Of a stretch of DNA of 64,000 nucleotides, positions 26,546 through 36,160 are shown piece after piece; within the stretch, counting starts at the first letter, position 1, and the number at the start of each line of letters is the position of its first letter. The notes beneath the pieces are model-generated. The model had not been told where the DNA came from and did not search any database. It saw nothing but the letters and a program-made list of their open reading frames with translations. Origin of the DNA: Bradyrhizobium sp. Gha. GTDB taxonomy: Bacteria > Pseudomonadota > Alphaproteobacteria > Rhizobiales > Xanthobacteraceae. The translations under genes were made by a program, and so were the position numbers. The stretch covers positions 17,111 to 81,110 of the forward strand of contig NZ_FOQM01000036.1 in the NCBI RefSeq assembly GCF_900113735.1, given 5' to 3'.

Positions 26546-27886
26546 TCAGGTTCGCATAAAGCCCTCGCACTCGTCCTCGGCCCAGGCGAGCGCCGTTTCC
26601 AGCTTCTCGCCCTGCGCAAAGCGCAGCGCCATCTTGGTCAGCGTGGCCTGGAAGTAGATCTGCTGGGCGATCTTCGGCGGCGCCGGTGAGGCGGCGATCG
26701 ACAGGGTCTGACGATGATAGGGATCCGGATAGCTGAACAGCGTGCCTTTCGGCGGCCCTTCCTCGGCCCAGGTCTTGAACTTCGTCATGTTGGCGTAAGC
26801 AGGGAGATCATACCCGCCGCTGGCCACCACGAATTTTTCGATCGCCGCAGGCGAGGACAGATGGACGAGCAGGCTCTTGGCCGCCTCCTTGTTCTTGCCG
26901 AAGCTCCAGACTCCCCAGAAATAGGGCAGGAACGGCGCGAAACGGCCCTTCGGGCCCGCGGGCATGCCGTGCGTCCAGCACTGTTCGGCGACTTGCGGGG
27001 CATCGCGCTTGGCCACCGCCCAGGCGCTCGGCGGGTTCAGGATCATCGCGCCGCGGCCCGAGATCAGCCATTTATTGTTGGAGGCGTCGTCCCATGACGG
27101 GGCGTCCGCAGGCAGCACGGCGATCAGTTTCTTGTAGTATTCGAGCGCCTGCCGCACCTCGTCGGTCTTGACGGTGACGTCGCCCTTGGCGTTGACGAGC
27201 TCGGCGCCGAACGACTGGAAGATCGCACCCGCCGTGTCGACGCTGTCGGTGGTCTCACCCAGTCCGATGCCGAACGGGAAGCCGGCCTTCTGACAGGCTT
27301 CCGCCGCTTTCAGGAACGTCTCCATGTTCCAGTTGTCGTCTTTTGGCGGGCTGCCGACCGGATACATCTCCTGCACGTCGATCCCGGCATGCTTCTTCAT
27401 GAGATCGATGCGGGAGCAGGGGCCCTTGATCTGGCTTCCCGGCGTGGCGGGCACGGCGAGCCATTTGCCGCCCGACTGCGCCAGATATTTGACGGTGCCG
27501 TTGACCTCGCCATTCTGCTTGATGAGCGGCTCCATCACGTCGTTGAGGGGCTCGAGGTTCTCGGAATAGGCGTGCGGCCACCAGCTCGGCATCTGCAGGA
27601 TGTCGTGACCGGATTTCGCCTGCGCTTCGGCGGCGGCGGTCAGCTCAATCTTCTTGTTGTTGCTCGTGATGTAGTCAATCGAGACCTCGACCTTCTCCTT
27701 GTCGGCCCATTCCTTGACGAGCGCGGTGGAGGCGTCATTGGCGCCTGGCACCCAGTGGTCCCAGAAGCCGATCGAGAGCTTGCCGGCGGCGTAAGCGCCT
27801 CGGACATAGGGCGCTGCGATCAGCGCCGTGGAGGACATTGCAGTGGCCGCTACAAATTGACGTCGCGTCAGTGTCTTTCGTGACAT
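26546..27886 (-). CDS. Sugar ABC transporter substrate-binding protein, Tat signal
   Basis: 446 residues. TRRQFVAATA at residues 8-17 followed by a hydrophobic stretch and YAAGK is a twin-arginine signal. The rest fits extracellular solute-binding family 1 (LSIGFWDHWVPGAN, WLISGRGAMILNPPSAWAV). The ligand is not predictable. First gene of the operon: binding protein, two permeases, ATPase, hydroxyacid dehydrogenase. Confidence 0.9.
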   Translation of the reverse strand: MSRKTLTRRQFVAATAMSSTALIAAPYVRGAYAAGKLSIGFWDHWVPGANDASTALVKEWADKEKVEVSIDYITSNNKKIELTAAAEAQAKSGHDILQMPSWWPHAYSENLEPLNDVMEPLIKQNGEVNGTVKYLAQSGGKWLAVPATPGSQIKGPCSRIDLMKKHAGIDVQEMYPVGSPPKDDNWNMETFLKAAEACQKAGFPFGIGLGETTDSVDTAGAIFQSFGAELVNAKGDVTVKTDEVRQALEYYKKLIAVLPADAPSWDDASNNKWLISGRGAMILNPPSAWAVAKRDAPQVAEQCWTHGMPAGPKGRFAPFLPYFWGVWSFGKNKEAAKSLLVHLSSPAAIEKFVVASGGYDLPAYANMTKFKTWAEEGPPKGTLFSYPDPYHRQTLSIAASPAPPKIAQQIYFQATLTKMALRFAQGEKLETALAWAEDECEGFMRT

Positions 27887-28361
27887 CTCGTTTCCTCGTC
27901 CTGGTTTGTCTTATTGTTCTGTCGCTTCCTCTGGATTTCCCGAGTTTGTTTTTGATTGGTTGTTGTACGTTTCTTGTTGGCCGTCGTTCCACCGGCAAAT
28001 AACGAGGGAGACGCGGCAAATTGGTAGCGCGATCAGATCATGATTGATTGCCTCTGTCGAGAAAGCCTGATGCCGCGCTCTCTAGAACTAACGTTGTGTA
28101 TGCAGAGGCGGCAGCGCGCGTGGCGATGAGATTTTGTTGCTCTTATTGCGGCGCACACGTCGCGCGCCGCGACGCGCGACCATTCATGCGGAATTACGCC
28201 GCAGTTCCGAATGAGCCTGCATCACCGCATCGCGCGAGAACAGCTTTCAAACGGGGACAGCGTTGTCCGCGCCTAGACCTCGAGGTGGCGAAAACGGTAG
28301 AGTTGCAACCGGCAGGAGGCCTGCGTTTCGCAAAGGCACACAGATCGACATGGAGACCGAT
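27887..28361. other. Intergenic region, divergent promoters
   Basis: 475 bases between the binding-protein gene and the LTXXQ protein. The first 100 bases are strongly T-rich on the plus strand, giving a purine-rich untranslated leader for the ABC operon. Around 28155-28185 there is a GC-only stretch of CGCG repeats. No convincing gene, repeat or box was found. Confidence 0.5.
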
Positions 28362-29177
28362 ATGATCAACCCGGCGCCGCCCACCCGGCTTGGCCTGCGA
28401 CACTGGCTCGCGCTCGGGTCCGTCCTGACGGCGCTGATTGGCGCGGTCGCGGTTGCGGATGCACAAGGCTTGGTCAAGGGCGTCCAGGATGGGGCCGCGG
28501 CGGGCAACAAGGCTGCCGGCCCTGTCGGAGGCGTGCTCGGCGGCGCCATTGGCGGCGTGGTCGGTGTCTTCACCGGTGTGCTCGGCGTCGGCAATAACAA
28601 CGGCCAGCAGTCGGCTGCCAGGGACTCGAACAAGGACGTCAACAAGGACGCGTCCAAGGACGCGAAAGACGCCAAGCAGGCCGGCGCGGCCAAGGACAGG
28701 GATGCCAAGACGGCAAAGGCCGCCAGGGGAGCCAAAGCCAGTAAGGAGGCCAAGAACGCGCCTGCTGATACCGCCAAGGACAAGGATGTCACGGTCCTGA
28801 CGCAGACCGCTGCGCCGCAACTGACCGCCGAGCAGATTGTCGCCAACAGCGACTCCTACATCGAGCGGATCAAGTCCGAACTGAACCTCACACCGGATCA
28901 GGAGAAGCACTGGTTCGGCTTCTCCAGCGCCATGCATTATCTCGGGCACAATGGCGCGGAGCGGCTCAACCTGCGCGTTGAGCGGGCCAAGCGGGATCCG
29001 CCCGATGACATCATCGAGCAGATGCGCAATGAGGCGCAATTCCTGATCGACCGTGCCGCCGACCAGCGCAACGTCGCCGACGCCGCCGAACCACTGTATT
29101 CGAGCCTCGATGACAAGCAAAAGGAGGTCTTCATCCAGGAGATGGTTCGCCTCAGCCATGAGCGCGGGCTGGATTGA
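28362..29177 (+). CDS. Exported LTXXQ (Spy/CpxP-like) protein with Lys/Ala/Asp-rich linker
   Basis: 271 residues. Signal peptide WLALGSVLTALIGAVAVADAQG, a glycine-rich hydrophobic stretch (VGGVLGGAIGGVVGVF) that may insert in membranes, a 90-residue charged linker of KD and KA repeats, then a helical C-terminal domain with LTPDQEKHW, the LTXXQ motif of periplasmic chaperone-like proteins. GGAG lies 6 bases before ATG 28362, which favours it over ATG 28350. Confidence 0.72.
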   Translation: MINPAPPTRLGLRHWLALGSVLTALIGAVAVADAQGLVKGVQDGAAAGNKAAGPVGGVLGGAIGGVVGVFTGVLGVGNNNGQQSAARDSNKDVNKDASKDAKDAKQAGAAKDRDAKTAKAARGAKASKEAKNAPADTAKDKDVTVLTQTAAPQLTAEQIVANSDSYIERIKSELNLTPDQEKHWFGFSSAMHYLGHNGAERLNLRVERAKRDPPDDIIEQMRNEAQFLIDRAADQRNVADAAEPLYSSLDDKQKEVFIQEMVRLSHERGLD

Positions 29178-29288
29178 TCGAGTTGGATCCGATTCCCCGC
29201 GCCGAAATTAACGGCGCGCGCCACGAATTCGTGAATCCTTTCTGGATTTGGGATATGGTTAGCTTCGCAACGGGGCTGCGAGGTTGAT

Positions 29289-29666
29289 ATGGCGGACGGA
29301 CTCTCCGTTTTCCTGGTCGAAGACGAGGCGTTGATCCGGATGATGATCGCCGACATGGTGGTGGAACTCGGCCATCACGTCGTCGCGGAAGCGGACAATG
29401 TACGAGATGCGAGCGCCTTCGCGATGACCGCGCAGTACGACTTCGCCATTCTCGATATCAATCTGATGGGGGTTTACGTCGATCCCGTTGCCGATTTGAT
29501 CGAGCGGCGCGGCAAGCCGTTCCTGTTCGCCACCGGCTATGGGCCGGAATTGCTGCCGTCGCTGCTGCGGCGCAGGCCGATCTTGCGCAAGCCGATCGCG
29601 ATGGACCAGCTCAAGATCATGATCGACTCGCTGTTTCCCGATGCGGCGGCGAAACTTCCGCACTGA
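29289..29666 (+). CDS. Single-domain response regulator receiver
   Basis: 125 residues, receiver domain only. Acidic pair VEDEAL near residues 10-13, phosphoacceptor Asp in YDFAILDINL near 56, switch Thr/Ser region FLFATGYG, and Lys in ILRKPIAM. No output domain, so it acts by protein contacts or as a phosphate sink. No kinase gene is adjacent. Confidence 0.85.
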   Translation: MADGLSVFLVEDEALIRMMIADMVVELGHHVVAEADNVRDASAFAMTAQYDFAILDINLMGVYVDPVADLIERRGKPFLFATGYGPELLPSLLRRRPILRKPIAMDQLKIMIDSLFPDAAAKLPH

Positions 29667-29765
29667 TCGACGGCGCCACCGACATATTCGATGATAAGGG
29701 CGGCGTGAACGAGCATGGCCGGCCGGAAGGGACGGCCATCTTGCGACGCAGGTTCCGTCAGTGTC

Positions 29766-29924
29766 TCACATCAGGCCGGCGCTGAGATCGACGCCGTGCG
29801 CGATCAGGCTGAACGAGGCAATGAGGCCCAGGCAGCAGAAGATGGCAATCGATTTAAGAGAATAATCGGTCGACCGGGTCTGGACGGCAGCCGCCGGCAT
29901 TTCGGCGAGCGAAATCATGCTCAT
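29766..29924 (-). CDS. Small single-span membrane protein (hypothetical)
   Basis: 52 residues: a polar N-terminus, then helix SIAIFCCLGLIASFSLIAHG and ending VDLSAGLM. GGGGG lies 7 bases before ATG 29924, better than the ATG at 29930, which touches the same purines. Similar short proteins occur widely in Bradyrhizobium genomes as far as I recall; function unknown. Confidence 0.55.
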   Translation of the reverse strand: MSMISLAEMPAAAVQTRSTDYSLKSIAIFCCLGLIASFSLIAHGVDLSAGLM

Positions 29925-30068
29925 GTTCATTCCCCCTTTGTTGATCCTGAATTGCATCAGGTGAGGGAACCCTTAGAGCAAAAAGTTTGACGTAGGATTG
30001 CCAGGGATCCTTAACGGAATCGCCATCGATTGCGGACTTCTCGCCACCGACGGCAGGTCATGCAAGCC

Positions 30069-30272
30069 TTAGTTGCGGCCAGCCTTGAGCACCCTTGCAA
30101 TGGTTTGGGCCGTCATGGCGGCGCGGTCCGATGCGCGCTGGGCGGCCAGCCGGTCCCGGGCCTTCTCCTCGATCAACAGCTCGATCAGCGCCATCCGCTT
30201 GTCGTCGTCGTCCGCCTCGGTCAGCAGCCGGTGATATCTGTGATAGTCGAAGCCCGCATCCTGCTTACGCAT
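30069..30272 (-). CDS. Small helical hypothetical protein
   Basis: 67 residues, charged and helical (KRMALIELLIEEKARDRLAAQ), no membrane segment. GGGGG is 6 bases before ATG 30272, which decides against ATG 30287. Unrecognised. Confidence 0.55.
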   Translation of the reverse strand: MRKQDAGFDYHRYHRLLTEADDDDKRMALIELLIEEKARDRLAAQRASDRAAMTAQTIARVLKAGRN

Positions 30273-30418
30273 GTCACGCCCCCGCATACCTACGCCACAT
30301 CAGCGAGAATTGTTTCCCATCGGAAACTGAGGGGCAAGCGCAATCTCGCGCCGAACTGCAGATTGGATGCAACCAGCTGTGAATTGCCGGAGCGGCGGGA
30401 AGCTGACGCGGGCGCAGC

Positions 30419-31387
30419 TCAATCCAGATTGTGATCGGCGAACATCTTCAGGCCGATAAAGCTAGCATCGGTCTTCATGACGAGGCGCGTCGGGATGTTG
30501 CGCAGATAGTCCTGAAAGCGTCCCTTGGCCTCGAACCGCGCGCGGAAGGCGGAGGCGGCGAGGAACTCCGGAAAGCGAGGCGCGATCCCGCCGGCGATGT
30601 AGACGCCGCCCCTGGAGCCAAAGGTCACCGCGAGATTGCCGGCGACGGAGCCGAGGATGGCGCAAAACATCTCGAGCGTCGCGCGGCTGAGCGCGCAACT
30701 GCCGTCCAGGGCCGCCCTGGTGATGCCGGCCGCATCGCGTTGCGGCACCTGGGCTTCATCGAGCTCGGCCATGGCCTCATAGAGGGATTGCAGCCCGGAG
30801 CCGGAGAGGGCGCCGCGCTCGATCGAGACATGGCCGAAGCGCCGGCGCATGGCGGCGATGACCCGCTCCTCGCGCTCGTTCTCGGCCGGCAGGGTCGCGT
30901 GACCGGCTTCCGTGACCACGGCGAGCCGGGAGCCGTGGCGCTCGACCAGGCAGGAGACGCCGAAACCGGTCCCGGGCCCGACCACCAGCAGCGGCTCCCC
31001 GGACATGCCATCCTGTCCGCCGAGCGGGATCAGGTCGGCCGGCTGAAGAGCGGGCAGCGACCAGGCCACCACCTCGAAATCGTTGAGCACATGGACGCTG
31101 TCGAAGCCGAGCGCCGGCTTGAGCTCGTTGCCGTCGATGACCCAGGGGCTGTTGGTCATGACGCAACGGTTATTGGTGACGGGACCGGCGACGGCGAGCA
31201 CCGCCCGAACCGGCCTCTCGCTGTCGGCCCGCCGGAGCACGTCGCTGATGGCCTCGCGAACCGTCGGATGATCGGCGACTTTCACATAGTCGATCGGTCC
31301 GATCTGCTCGCCATTGCTCAGCGCGAAGCGCGCATTGGTGCCGCCGATATCGGCGAGAAGAATGTTTCCTGCCTTGCCGAAGCTCAT
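30419..31387 (-). CDS. glk: Glucokinase
   Basis: 322 residues, E. coli Glk family. Phosphate-1 motif LLADIGGTNARFAL at the N-terminus, catalytic Asp in HVLNDFEVVAW near 100, phosphate-2 VVGPGTGFG, and adenosine motif GGVYIAGGIAPRF. It phosphorylates glucose with ATP. The frame is open upstream to 31450, but the family begins at MSFGKAG. Confidence 0.92.
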   Translation of the reverse strand: MSFGKAGNILLADIGGTNARFALSNGEQIGPIDYVKVADHPTVREAISDVLRRADSERPVRAVLAVAGPVTNNRCVMTNSPWVIDGNELKPALGFDSVHVLNDFEVVAWSLPALQPADLIPLGGQDGMSGEPLLVVGPGTGFGVSCLVERHGSRLAVVTEAGHATLPAENEREERVIAAMRRRFGHVSIERGALSGSGLQSLYEAMAELDEAQVPQRDAAGITRAALDGSCALSRATLEMFCAILGSVAGNLAVTFGSRGGVYIAGGIAPRFPEFLAASAFRARFEAKGRFQDYLRNIPTRLVMKTDASFIGLKMFADHNLD

Positions 31388-31655
31388 GACCACCAGGCTG
31401 CCGTGGCCGTGCAAGCCGCGGAACCTTTCTCCTCCCGTCCTTCGATCCAATCCTGATGTCGCGGATACCAGAGAATCCGCGCTGGAGTACAGTTAGTAAC
31501 ACGGACCGCGCCAAAGCGTTGCACCCGGGGGAGGAGCGCCCGGCCGCCCGGACATCGTTGCAGGGATGGCAGCGGTTGCGAAGCAACACGGGAAGATCGA
31601 CATTAACGAGCACGGCCGGCGCCGATTGCGCCGGGCGGATCAAATGAGGCCAGCG

Positions 31656-32282
31656 ATGAAGATATCCGATCGCGACGTGCTGCTGGTGATCGACGTGCAG
31701 AACGATTTCTGCACGGGCGGGGCGCTCGCCGTCCCCGGCGGCGAGAAGGTGGTGCCCGCGATCAACCGCATTGCCCAAAAATTCGCCAACGTCGTGCTGA
31801 CGCAGGACTGGCATCCCGCCGACCATGTCTCGTTCGCGCCGAACCACCAGGGCAAGCAGCCGTTTCAGACGATCGAGCTCGACTACGGCACCCAGGTGCT
31901 GTGGCCGGCGCATTGCGTGCAGGGCACGGCCGGCGCCCAATTCCATCGGGACCTCGATGCCACCAGCGCCAACCTGGTGGTGCGCAAGGGCTTTCGCCGT
32001 GGGATCGATTCCTATTCCGCGCTGTTTGAGAACGACAGGAGGACGCCGACCGGCCTGCTCGGCTATTTGCGCGAGCGCGAGCTGAAGACCGTCTTCGTCG
32101 CCGGTCTTGCGCTGGATTTCTGCGTCCGCTTTTCCGCCGAGGATGCGCGCAAGGCGGGCTTCGAGGTTGCCGTCATCGAGGACGCCTGCCGCGGCATCGA
32201 TCTCGATGGCTCGGTTGCGGCGACCCATCGCAGTTTCAAGGAACTCGGCATTTCCGTCGTCAGCCTGGAGGCATTCCTGTGA
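31656..32282 (+). CDS. pncA: Nicotinamidase
   Basis: 208 residues. Catalytic triad Asp13 (VIDVQNDFC), Lys111 (VVRKGF) and Cys156 (LALDFCVRFSA). Metal site from DWHPADH (51-57) and His86. It hydrolyses nicotinamide to nicotinate for NAD salvage. ATG 31656 has GAGG upstream; ATG 31644 would add four residues. nadE lies 1.3 kb downstream on the same strand with one gene between. Confidence 0.92.
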   Translation: MKISDRDVLLVIDVQNDFCTGGALAVPGGEKVVPAINRIAQKFANVVLTQDWHPADHVSFAPNHQGKQPFQTIELDYGTQVLWPAHCVQGTAGAQFHRDLDATSANLVVRKGFRRGIDSYSALFENDRRTPTGLLGYLRERELKTVFVAGLALDFCVRFSAEDARKAGFEVAVIEDACRGIDLDGSVAATHRSFKELGISVVSLEAFL

Positions 32283-32295
32283 GGATCACGCGGTA

Positions 32296-33414
32296 ATGGT
32301 GGTGGAGAAAACGGGCCGGCAACCCGGCGGATCGGGCAAAGTCCACGACGACCCCGTGCTGTGGCCGTTTGCGGCGGCACGGCTTGCCATGGACGCCTGC
32401 TTCTGGTGGCTCGAGCGCGGCTCAGTGGAGCAGGGCGAGAGCGAGCTGCCCTGGACCACGCCAGGCACGGTGGCGCTGGAGCTTGCCACCATGCGGCTGC
32501 GCGATTGCGCGCGGGCGCGATCCGGCCAACCAGTCCTGGTTTGCGCGCCTTACGCGCTGCATCGGGCCCTGATCGCGGATTTTGCGCCCGGCCACAGCGT
32601 GGTGCAATCGCTGCAACAAGGCGGCCTCGATCGCATCTATCTCACCGACTGGCGCTCGGCCACGCCTGACATGCGCTATCTCTCGATCGACAGCTATCTG
32701 TCGGATCTCAACATCGCCATCGACGAGATCGGCGCGCCCGTTGATCTCATCGGCCTGTGCCAGGGCGGCTGGCTGTCGCTGCTCTATGCGGCGCGCTTCC
32801 CGGCCAAGGTGCGGCGGCTGGTGCTGGCAGGCGCGCCGGTCGATCTCTCCGTCGAGTCCAGGCTCTCGCAACTCGCCCGCAACGCGCCGGAGATGGTCTA
32901 TGATCAGCTCGTCGCGCGCGGCGGCGGCAATGTCAGCGGCGACGAGATGCTGCACGTCTGGTCGAAGACGCCTGAGCGCGACGACATCGCCGCGGCCTTG
33001 CAGCAAGACCTCTCGGACGAGGAAGGCGTGGCCCTTCTGGCGCGCTTCGATCGCTGGAACACCGAGACGCTCAATTTGCCGGGGACCTATTACCTCCAGA
33101 TCGTCAACTGGATCTTTCGCGAGAACCGCATCGCATCAGGCGAGTTCACGGCGCTTGGCCGTGCGATCGACCTGAAGGACGTCAAGGCGCCCATTTTCCT
33201 GCTGGCCGGGCTCGACGACGATGTCGTCCCGCCCGCGCAGGCGCTTGCGACGGTCAAACTCGTGGGCACGCCACCGCCTCTCATTGCCGCGGCTTCGGAG
33301 CCGAGCAACCATCTCGGCCTGTTCATGGGCGCGCGGACGCACGCCTATGCCTGGCCCCGGATCGCCGAATGGCTGCGCAACGACCTCTCCAGCGCGCTGG
33401 CGCGCAGCGCCTGA
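32296..33414 (+). CDS. PhaC-like alpha/beta hydrolase with cysteine nucleophile
   Basis: 372 residues. The lipase-box equivalent is DLIGLCQGGWLSLLYAARF with Cys in place of Ser, as in polyhydroxyalkanoate synthases; Asp in LLAGLDDDVVPPAQA and His in EPSNHLGLFMG complete the triad. Shorter than PhaC (about 560-600 residues) and without its N-terminal domain. It may be a PHA-synthase-like or depolymerase-like enzyme; substrate unknown. Begins 13 bases after pncA, so co-transcription is likely. Confidence 0.75.
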   Translation: MVVEKTGRQPGGSGKVHDDPVLWPFAAARLAMDACFWWLERGSVEQGESELPWTTPGTVALELATMRLRDCARARSGQPVLVCAPYALHRALIADFAPGHSVVQSLQQGGLDRIYLTDWRSATPDMRYLSIDSYLSDLNIAIDEIGAPVDLIGLCQGGWLSLLYAARFPAKVRRLVLAGAPVDLSVESRLSQLARNAPEMVYDQLVARGGGNVSGDEMLHVWSKTPERDDIAAALQQDLSDEEGVALLARFDRWNTETLNLPGTYYLQIVNWIFRENRIASGEFTALGRAIDLKDVKAPIFLLAGLDDDVVPPAQALATVKLVGTPPPLIAAASEPSNHLGLFMGARTHAYAWPRIAEWLRNDLSSALARSA

Positions 33415-33541
33415 CATCAGGCATGGCTTGCAAGTCCGTTATGCATGATGGCCGATGGCCTGCACGGGACCCCGTCGATGGGCTACATAGAGGATGGAGC
33501 CGGCGGCGGCCGGTCCGACAAGATCAAGGGTCCTTTGCGCG

Positions 33542-35575
33542 ATGAGCTTCCACTCGATCTACGCCCACGGATTTGCGCGCGTGGCAGCCTGCGTCACCAC
33601 CTCCCATGTGGCCGATCCCTCGGCCAATGCGAAGGCGGTCATCGCGGCGGCAAAAACCTGCGACGCACGATCGGTCGCTGTATCGGTGTTTCCCGAACTG
33701 TGCCTCTCGGGCTATGCGATCGAGGACCTCGTCAAGCAGGATCCGCTGCTCGATGCGGTCGAGCGCGGGTTGGCATCGATCGTCGAGGCCTCCGCCCCGC
33801 TGATGACGGTGCTGATCGTCGGTGCGCCGCTGCGCTTCGGCCATCGCATCTACAATTGCGCCGTGGTCATCCATCGCGGCAGCATTTTGGGCGTCGTGCC
33901 CAAGAGCTATCTGCCGACCTATCGCGAATTCTACGAGGGACGTCATTTCGCCTCCGGCGCCGGCATTGCGGGAGAGATGATCGCGTTCGGCCGACTGCAG
34001 GCTCCGTTCGGAACCGACTTGCTGTTCGCGGCCGAGGACCTTCCCGGTCTCACCATCGGCGTCGAAATCTGCGAGGACATGTGGATCCCGGTGACGCCGG
34101 CCTCCGAGCTTGCGCTGGCCGGCGCGAGCGTGCTGATCAATCTCTCGGGCAGCCCGATCACGATCGGCCGGGCGCGCTCGAGAGCGCTGTTGTGCCAGTC
34201 CACCTCCGCGCGCTGCCTCGCGGCTTATGTCTATTCTGCCGCGGGGGCAGGGGAATCCACCACTGACCTCGCTTGGGACGGCCAGACCGCGATCTATGAG
34301 AACGGCGTGCTGCTGGCCGAAGGCGAGCGCTTCAGGCAGGACGGCCAGATCACGTTGGCCGACGTCGATCTCGACCTGCTCAGGCAGGAGCGCGCCCTGA
34401 TGGGCACGTTCGACGACAACCGCCGCCAGCGCGAGGGGTTCTACCGCAAAATCACCTTCTCCCTGAATCCGCCGGCGTCCGACATCGGCTTCCTGCGCAA
34501 GGTCGAGCGCTTCCCGTTCGTGCCGAGCGACGAGAGCCTGCTCGAGCAGGATTGCTACGAGGCTTATAACATCCAGGTTGCGGGCCTCGTGCAGCGCATG
34601 CGCGCCACCGGCACCAAGCGCGTGGTGATCGGGGTCTCAGGCGGTCTCGACTCCACGCACGCGTTGATCGTCGCCGCCAAGGCCGTCGACCTGCTCGGCC
34701 TGCCGCGCGAGAACATTCTGGCCTACACCATGCCGGGCTTTGCCACCGGCAGCGAGAGCAAGACCAATGCGCTGGCGCTGATGCAGGCGCTCAAGACGAC
34801 TTGGCAGGAGCTCGACATCCGCACCACGGCCACGCAGATGCTCAAGGACATCGGCCATCCCTTCGGCTCGGGCGACAAGGTCTACGATGTCACCTTCGAG
34901 AACGTGCAGGCGGGCCTGCGCACCGACTATCTCTTCCGGCTCGCCAACCATCACGGCGGCATCGTCATCGGCACCGGCGATCTCTCCGAGCTCGCGCTCG
35001 GTTGGTGCACCTACGGCGTCGGCGACCAGATGGCGCACTATAATGTCAACGCCGGCGTGCCGAAGACGCTGATCCAGCATCTGATCCGCTGGGTGATCAG
35101 CTCGAAACAGTTCAGCGGCGATGTGAACGGAACGCTGGCCTCGATCCTGTCGGCCGAAATCTCGCCGGAGCTGGTACCGGTCAAGCCGGGCGAGAAGCCG
35201 CAGAGCACGGAAGCGTCCGTCGGGCCTTACGAACTGCAGGATTTCAACCTGTTCTACACGCTGCGCTTCGGCTTGCGGCCGTCCAAGATCGCCTTCATGG
35301 CGTTGCAGGCCTGGAAGGACGTCGCAAAGGGCGAATGGCCGCCGGCATTCCCGGCCGACAAGCGAAAGTCGTACGATCTCCCGGAAATCCGCCGCTGGCT
35401 TGAGGTGTTCTTGCGGCGCTTCTTCGCCTTCAGCCAGTTCAAGCGCTCGGCGATGCCGAACGGGCCAAAGGTTTCGGCCGGCGGCTCCTTGTCGCCGCGT
35501 GGCGACTGGCGTGCGCCCTCGGATTCGAGCGCGGCGGCATGGCTTGAGGATCTCGAGCGGAACGTGCCGAAGTGA
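33542..35575 (+). CDS. nadE: Glutamine-dependent NAD+ synthetase
   Basis: 677 residues, two-domain form. The nitrilase-type glutaminase triad is Glu52 (FPELCLSGY), Lys121 (VPKSYLP) and Cys177 (GVEICEDMW). The C-terminal ATP pyrophosphatase domain has SGGLDST near 368. It amidates nicotinate adenine dinucleotide. Size matches the long actinobacterial/proteobacterial form. ATG 33542 starts at MSFHSIYAHGF, the usual N-terminus. Probably works with PncA in NAD salvage. Confidence 0.93.
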   Translation: MSFHSIYAHGFARVAACVTTSHVADPSANAKAVIAAAKTCDARSVAVSVFPELCLSGYAIEDLVKQDPLLDAVERGLASIVEASAPLMTVLIVGAPLRFGHRIYNCAVVIHRGSILGVVPKSYLPTYREFYEGRHFASGAGIAGEMIAFGRLQAPFGTDLLFAAEDLPGLTIGVEICEDMWIPVTPASELALAGASVLINLSGSPITIGRARSRALLCQSTSARCLAAYVYSAAGAGESTTDLAWDGQTAIYENGVLLAEGERFRQDGQITLADVDLDLLRQERALMGTFDDNRRQREGFYRKITFSLNPPASDIGFLRKVERFPFVPSDESLLEQDCYEAYNIQVAGLVQRMRATGTKRVVIGVSGGLDSTHALIVAAKAVDLLGLPRENILAYTMPGFATGSESKTNALALMQALKTTWQELDIRTTATQMLKDIGHPFGSGDKVYDVTFENVQAGLRTDYLFRLANHHGGIVIGTGDLSELALGWCTYGVGDQMAHYNVNAGVPKTLIQHLIRWVISSKQFSGDVNGTLASILSAEISPELVPVKPGEKPQSTEASVGPYELQDFNLFYTLRFGLRPSKIAFMALQAWKDVAKGEWPPAFPADKRKSYDLPEIRRWLEVFLRRFFAFSQFKRSAMPNGPKVSAGGSLSPRGDWRAPSDSSAAAWLEDLERNVPK

Positions 35576-35609
35576 TCCTGACATCGGATAGGGCGGCCCA
35601 AAACGACTT

Positions 35610-35641
35610 CGCGCCGCCCGGCTGATCAAGCCGGCGGCGCG
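35610..35641 (+). terminator. GC-rich hairpin, probable nadE terminator
   Basis: 13-bp stem with one bulged C (CGCGCCGCC-CGGCT against AGCCGGCGGCGCG), loop GATCA, 34 bases past the nadE stop. No U-run. Confidence 0.5.
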
Positions 35642-35662
35642 ACGTTGCGATTTAGAAAGTAC

Positions 35663-35695
35663 CGAGGTCCGGAGTGCCTAGGAGTCCGGACCTCG
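35663..35695. terminator. Perfect 11-bp-stem hairpin
   Basis: CGAGGTCCGGA/TCCGGACCTCG with an 11-base loop. It directly follows the GC-rich nadE hairpin and may be a second terminator or a structured ilvD upstream element. Confidence 0.4.
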
Positions 35696-36160
35696 TCACC
35701 TTGCCCCAGCCTTCAACCCCCGCCCCATGCGGTCCCCCAACCCCATGTAGCGCGATCAGAGGGTGATGCCCTTGGAAGTGGCCGCCGATCGATGAGCGTG
35801 ATGTACGCGAGGTCTCGATAGGATTCCATTCCGGAGCACTACGGACCAAAATGCGCTTGATCGGCCCGCGAATGCGTGAGGCTGCGCGCGCTCCGCTCGG
35901 CGAGAAGATCGCGCCTTGCAGCTTCACGCCCTCACGGTGTGCTATCGCGATCCTGCGCTGGCGAAAAGCGGCGCAGCGCTCCATCCGGCCAACCAACGGG
36001 GCCGCGTCGGGGGCAGGGGAGGCCTGCGATCGGCCGATCCCGGCCGGTTGACCACAAGTTCCCGTTGCGCGCGACCGGCCTGTGCGCTATCCGGCCGAAA
36101 GGCCTGAGGCGGCTCCATATTTTCCCGCTCAGGCAGCCAAACCCGAGGACGGAAACCGCC

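Larger units (their letters stand above)
35576..36160. other. Intergenic region between nadE and ilvD with two hairpins
   Basis: 585 bases. It contains a GC-rich hairpin at 35610-35641 and a perfect long-stem hairpin at 35663-35695; the remainder should carry the ilvD promoter. I looked for an amino-acid-rich leader peptide before ilvD on the plus strand and saw none. No convincing gene. Confidence 0.5.

Noticed and set aside
35576..36160. Branched-chain leader peptide before ilvD
   Set aside because: No short frame rich in Ile, Leu or Val followed by a terminator was found.
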